DNA of 26,514 nt. Source: CAZROT01 sp964601895 (GTDB taxonomy: Bacteria; Pseudomonadota; Gammaproteobacteria; Enterobacterales; Enterobacteriaceae). Position 1 is the first letter of the stretch. Every line of letters starts with the position of its first letter. Under the pieces are notes generated by a model that saw only the letters and a list, made by a program, of their open reading frames with translations, ran no database searches and was not told where the DNA came from. Shown here one piece after another: positions 23,583 through 26,514 of the stretch. The stretch is taken from contig CAZROT010000019.1 of the NCBI GenBank assembly GCA_964601895.1, forward strand, positions 1-26,514, given 5' to 3'. Both the position numbers and the translations under genes were made by a program.

Positions 23583-23645
23583 ATGATTGCTATTGTAGAA
23601 AAATCTGCCGTGATAAAATGCATTGTTGAAATAGTAAAAATCTAA
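23583..23645 (+). CDS. Possible 20-residue leader ORF before the AlbA-type gene
   Basis: ATG at 23583 preceded by GGAG nine bases upstream opens MIAIVEKSAVIKCIVEIVKI and stops at 23645, 27 bp before the next gene. The ribosome-binding site is better than that of the following gene. It may be a leader peptide or chance; there is no family support. Confidence 0.2.
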   Translation: MIAIVEKSAVIKCIVEIVKI

Positions 23646-23672
23646 GTAACCTGCATTCCTTTTTTAGTGAAT

Positions 23673-25043
23673 ATGACAGCAGCCGAACTTGAAATACTGA
23701 TAAAGCAGGGAGAAGGCTACAACACAGAGTTTAAAAGCGCCATTCCTTCCAAAGCAAGCGACCTCGCAGATGAAATATGCGCATTTGCCAATGCCGCAGG
23801 AGGCACAGTTATAGTTGGGATAGATGATAATGGAAAGACCGTTGGGGTTACGATGGATAACGTTACCCGTTCACGACTGCAAAATGTGTTCAATACCATT
23901 GAACCGAGGATTGATGTAACTATTCAGGAGCTTGAGCGGGATGGAAAAACAGTGCTTTGCCTGCAATGCAAGTCGGGTAAAGAAAAGCCTTACATCGTTT
24001 CGGGAAATATTTTTGTACGCAACGGGCCAAACTCTGAAAAGATTACGTCTGCATACCAATTGTGTGAGTTTTTTCAGCTCTCCGACAGGATACTTTTTGA
24101 CGAAGGCGTCTGCAAAAATTTCAACTACCCCAAAGATTCTAATGAGGATTTTTTCAATAAGTTTTTAAATACTGCCGGCATAAGTGATGGCGTGCCACGG
24201 GAGACCATGCTGCAAAACCTGCAACTCGTATATGATGATTTGAAGTTTAAAAACGGCGCAGTTCTTTTTTTGGGCAAAGTCCCTCAAAAGTTTTTTCCGC
24301 AGGCCATTACCCGTTGTCTTTTGTTCAAAGGCACAGACAAAGTGCATATAATGGATAATAAGACCTTTGAGGGTAATCTTGTGGAACAATACAATGGCGC
24401 TTTTGCTTACCTGTATCAAAAGCTCAATCTTAACTATATTATTGAAGGCACCGGACCACGTAAGGAAGTTTTAGAAATACCGGAAGAAGCTCTTAAAGAA
24501 GCTCTGGTAAATGCTCTCTGTCATCGGGATTATTATGCGAAGGGTGCAGTAACACATGTTGAAATTTTTGATGACCGGGTAAATATTACTAACCCCGGAG
24601 GGCTGGTGCTTAGCATACCCAAAGAGGAATTTGGCAGCAGAAGTTTTTCCCGTAATTCACTTGTGTTCGGGCTTTTCCTGCGGATGAATATGGTAGAAAA
24701 AATAGGGTCAGGCATTAAAAGGATGAGAGATGAAATGGCGAAGGCCAACCTGCCTGAACCGGTCTTTGGCCTGAAGGGTTTTTTCACTGTTTCATTTTAC
24801 AGGCCGATGGAGTTTGAAAGGTGGATTGAACTAATTGGTGATAATCTTACTGAAAAACAATCATTGATTCTTCGGGAAATTAATACAAACCCGAATGTTA
24901 CGCTACAAGAGCTGGCAGCAACCTTTGGTACAACACAAAGAACCGTTGAGAGAAATATTGCAATACTCCGGGAGCTGGGACTGCTTGAGCGGGTAGGCTC
25001 CAGAAAAGACGGTTATTATAAAATTAAAATGAATCGTCTATAA
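23673..25043 (+). CDS. AlbA_2/Schlafen-type protein with winged-helix C-terminus
   Basis: A 456-residue protein. Residues 10-115 form an AlbA_2 domain (GYNTEFKSAIP, EICAFANAAGGTVIVGIDDNG, then IFVRNGPNSEKIT). Residues 250-365 resemble the C-terminal ATPase-like domain often annotated as RecG-related (EALKEALVNALCHRDY, VEIFDDRVNITNPGGL, RNSLVFGLFLRMNMVEKIGSGIKRM). The last 60 residues are a winged helix (TLQELAATFGTTQRTVERNI, then LGLLERVGSRKDGYYKI). Such proteins are common putative regulators, and some AlbA/Schlafen relatives are defence nucleases; which applies here is unknown. ATG 23673 is chosen; a GTG two codons upstream is the alternative. It stands alone, convergent with the XRE fragment. 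Confidence 0.9.
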   Translation: MTAAELEILIKQGEGYNTEFKSAIPSKASDLADEICAFANAAGGTVIVGIDDNGKTVGVTMDNVTRSRLQNVFNTIEPRIDVTIQELERDGKTVLCLQCKSGKEKPYIVSGNIFVRNGPNSEKITSAYQLCEFFQLSDRILFDEGVCKNFNYPKDSNEDFFNKFLNTAGISDGVPRETMLQNLQLVYDDLKFKNGAVLFLGKVPQKFFPQAITRCLLFKGTDKVHIMDNKTFEGNLVEQYNGAFAYLYQKLNLNYIIEGTGPRKEVLEIPEEALKEALVNALCHRDYYAKGAVTHVEIFDDRVNITNPGGLVLSIPKEEFGSRSFSRNSLVFGLFLRMNMVEKIGSGIKRMRDEMAKANLPEPVFGLKGFFTVSFYRPMEFERWIELIGDNLTEKQSLILREINTNPNVTLQELAATFGTTQRTVERNIAILRELGLLERVGSRKDGYYKIKMNRL

Positions 25044-25044
25044 A

Positions 25045-25141
25045 TGTCGGTATTGTGTCGGTATAAATAGCTTTTATCCCCATGTATATTGTTGATTTTC
25101 AGCCATCAAAAAAACACTTGTCGGTGTTGTGTCGGTATAAA
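25045..25141. repeat. Pair of 23-bp direct repeats after the AlbA-type gene
   Basis: 25045-25067 and 25119-25141 are alike at 22 of 23 positions. Each begins TGTCGGT, repeats TGTCGGT twelve bases further on, and ends ATAAA. The first follows the AlbA-type stop by one base; the second ends two bases before the end of the convergent XRE fragment. The role is unknown: regulator site, recombination footprint, or duplicated gene end. Confidence 0.65.
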
Positions 25142-25143
25142 GG

Positions 25144-25353
25144 TTATTTTCTCTTTTTACTTTCTTTCTGTAGTGGATTCCTAAAATTCTCATTATCTGG
25201 CAAAGGGCCGTTGTAATCAAATAGCTCTATAACCTTTACCTGAAGGGTTTTTGCAAGCCTGAAAATTGTATGAAACTCAATATTTTCCAGACCCCGTTCT
25301 ATCCTGCTTAGCTTGCTGTCTTGTATGCCGCTAAGCACTTCCATATCCAACAC
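25144..25353 (-). pseudogene. XRE-family regulator truncated at its N-terminus by the repeat
   Basis: The frame reads LDMEVLSGIQDSKLSRIERG then LENIEFHTIFRLAKTLQVKV, the second half of a Cro/CI helix-turn-helix with its recognition helix, ending in a basic tail (KESKKRK). The family's first 20 or so residues (LKxLRxxKGLSQ...) are missing. Upstream the frame hits TGA at 25357-25359, right at the left edge of repeat copy 5. GTG at 25353 or ATG four codons in could start a short protein, but half the DNA-binding fold would be lost. Most likely a gene broken by arrival of the repeat. Confidence 0.75.
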
Positions 25354-25359
25354 ACCTCA

Positions 25360-25760
25360 GCCAAAGAAACATGCAGCAAAATAACCTTTCCTTATTTTAT
25401 CAGATCCTGTTACCTGTATGGCAATGCCCTTGTCTGCATTCTACCAGCAATTTCTCAGGTGTTTCACTTGCTCTCACTAGCTCCCCTGGCCTGCTTTATT
25501 AACCTAAATCAACCCGCCAGCCAGCCCTGGGATCAGCACGGTCAGGACACCTTCGCTTCTGCATGCATGACGACCGAACAGAAATACTGCTGTTGTTTGG
25601 TGGGGGTGGAAAGAAAAAAGCACGGGGAACAAAAAGGTCCGGGGGCCGGAGCCAGGGCTGGCGAGACCATCGCTATTAAACAGCCCATCCGTATAAATAC
25701 GGATACCCGTTCCAAATCCCTTTACCTACATACACAACAAAATCAGAATGCCTAAAAAAG
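25360..25760 (+). repeat. Dispersed repeat copy 5 (long form)
   Basis: Matches copy 4 almost base for base from AACATGCAGCAAAATAACC (25368) to the core (TGTTGTTTGGTGGGGG at 25590, then AAAAAAGCACGGGGAACAAA and AAGGTCCGGGGG). Similarity is weaker but visible to CCTAAAAAAGGGG near 25751. The hairpin of copies 1 and 4 is lost here. The left edge coincides with the break in the XRE gene. Confidence 0.9.
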
Positions 25761-25979
25761 GGGCTGCACTGGAATAAATACTCGTATCCTGTTTGTCGGC
25801 AAGTTTATCTCCCGAAAAGAATCAGGCATAAAGCTTATCTTGGAAAAATCAACAAATAGATCAACCTGTCTCTTTGTGCTATGTGTGGTAACCGGTTCCC
25901 TTCGAAAACCTAATTGTAAACCCGTCCTGAGTTGTATTGACACGCCAGCAGTGAGTACTGTTTCTGGAATTTCGACCAA
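25752..25979 (-). pseudogene. Possible gene relic, right flank of repeat copy 5
   Basis: A 75-codon frame without ATG (first codon TTG) reads VEIPETVLTAGVSIQLRTGL and later RQVDLFVDFSKISFMP, then NLPTNRIRVFIP. The composition is protein-like, but no family is recognised and the end runs into the repeat. It may be the remains of a gene cut by the repeat, or chance. The rest of the 25647-26044 interval shows nothing else. Confidence 0.25.
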
Positions 25980-26044
25980 GTGTCTTCCTTATCACTGACA
26001 TTAACTTTCACTACATTTTACTTTCAAATATTATTATAATATAG

Positions 26045-26514
26045 TCAATCTGAAAATTCCCACTTTTCAACAAGCATATAATAACTGGGCACCCTTCCAT
26101 TATTTGGGTTTGATTCTGTAATTCGGATCACCCCGTTTCCAGCCTGAACCTTCCACGTAGATAATGTTCTCGATCCATCTTCCTGCAGAATGTAGCCGCT
26201 ATAACTTGCTTCACCGTTAACCAGACTTTCTTCAAGACTGCAATTACTTTTCTCAATAATAGTCTCAATTTTATACTTCTTTAACTCACCTGTTTCCTTA
26301 ACGGGTACCTGGGAATTTAATATCACTTTCTGTAACTTGGGGTTAATTTCTAATACAATATCAATTTGGGCAATCCTGTTGTCCTTAATATACTGAATTT
26401 TCTTGATGTGGTATTTTACTGGCTGACTGCAGGGATCCTTTACTAAATAGCAATCGCTCACAAAACTTTGACCCCGCAAATTTGTAAAAATGCTAGCCGC
26501 TGCGACTACCAAAT
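26045..26514 (-). CDS. Secreted hypothetical protein, 5' end beyond the window
   Basis: The frame is open to the window edge; the first visible residues (LVVAAASIFTNLRGQSFVSD) look like the end of a signal peptide, so the true ATG lies just outside. About 135 residues follow. They form a likely exported, beta-rich domain (IAQIDIVLEINPKLQKVILN, YSGYILQEDGSRTLSTWKV, ending YYMLVEKWEFSD) with three cysteines (DCYLVKDPC, SNCSLEE). I do not recognise the family. It is unrelated in sense to the toxin island and may mark the end of that region. Confidence 0.65.
   Translation of the reverse strand, partial: LVVAAASIFTNLRGQSFVSDCYLVKDPCSQPVKYHIKKIQYIKDNRIAQIDIVLEINPKLQKVILNSQVPVKETGELKKYKIETIIEKSNCSLEESLVNGEASYSGYILQEDGSRTLSTWKVQAGNGVIRITESNPNNGRVPSYYMLVEKWEFSD

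Noticed and set aside
25321..25755. 144-codon plus-strand frame over repeat copy 5
   Set aside because: It joins the XRE antisense strand and the repeat. The equivalent frame in copy 4 is broken, and the product is not protein-like.
11340..25760. CRISPR array or integron attC sites
   Set aside because: The repeats are kilobases apart with long genes between them, which excludes CRISPR. No integrase gene and no attC-type paired R/L boxes were seen, and genes of both directions lie between copies.

Overview
The window looks like chromosomal DNA of a Bacteroidota bacterium, most likely of the Chitinophagaceae type. Supporting signs are long secreted YD-repeat/Rhs proteins with a DUF6443-like N-terminus, candidate promoters of the Bacteroidota form TAnnTTTG, an IS3-family (IS150-like) transposase tail, and a phage/ICE-type small protein typical of the phylum. 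All assignments come from reading the sequence; no database search was run. No rRNA, tRNA or CRISPR array was seen.

Left third (1-11.2 kb): an IS3-family remnant (about 52-367), then a tightly packed operon read right to left. It encodes a coiled-coil plus beta-barrel outer-membrane protein (9745-11193), a secreted YD-repeat protein without an Rhs core (5930-9718), a cysteine-free thioredoxin/glutathione-peroxidase-like exported protein (5363-5908), a full Rhs protein ending in a 224-residue variable tip with an HEDGH zinc-protease-like motif (827-5323), and a lipoprotein in the immunity-gene position (389-823). Gaps are 3 to 39 bp. I read it as a polymorphic-toxin export and display operon.

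Right two thirds (11.2-26 kb): an island of toxin-antitoxin and defence-type genes. It holds hipB-hipS-hipT (11649-13173); a Fic protein with an AbiEi-like N-terminus (14274-15746); an unrecognised protein (15906-16622); an abiEi-abiEii pair followed by a protein carrying an Rx4H HEPN motif (16751-19704); a convergent phage-type small protein (19696-20100); a two-gene operon of unknown function with a possible GNAT-like member (21085-22228); a nucleotidyltransferase-HEPN fusion gene interrupted by one ochre codon (22562-23419); an AlbA_2/Schlafen-type protein (23673-25043); and a truncated XRE regulator (25144-25353).

The island is punctuated by a dispersed repeat. Five copies, all in the same orientation, have cores at 11340, 11609, 13597, 20548 and 25590. 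The largest copies (20317-20720 and 25360-25760) are nearly identical over about 290 bp. The copies lie between the toxin/defence modules, and three of them abut broken genes: a 5' nucleotidyltransferase relic at 13401-13461, a 3' HEPN relic at 20734-21038, and the truncated XRE gene. This suggests that the repeats act as recombination or insertion boundaries for exchange of toxin modules. Several modules have clear candidate operators: three 12-bp palindromes at 60-61 bp spacing before hipB, an 8-bp-arm palindrome over a TAnnTTTG box before fic, and a 9-bp-arm inverted repeat before abiEi.

The right end (25.7-26.5 kb) holds a gene-poor stretch with a possible relic and the start-proximal part of a secreted protein that runs off the window.
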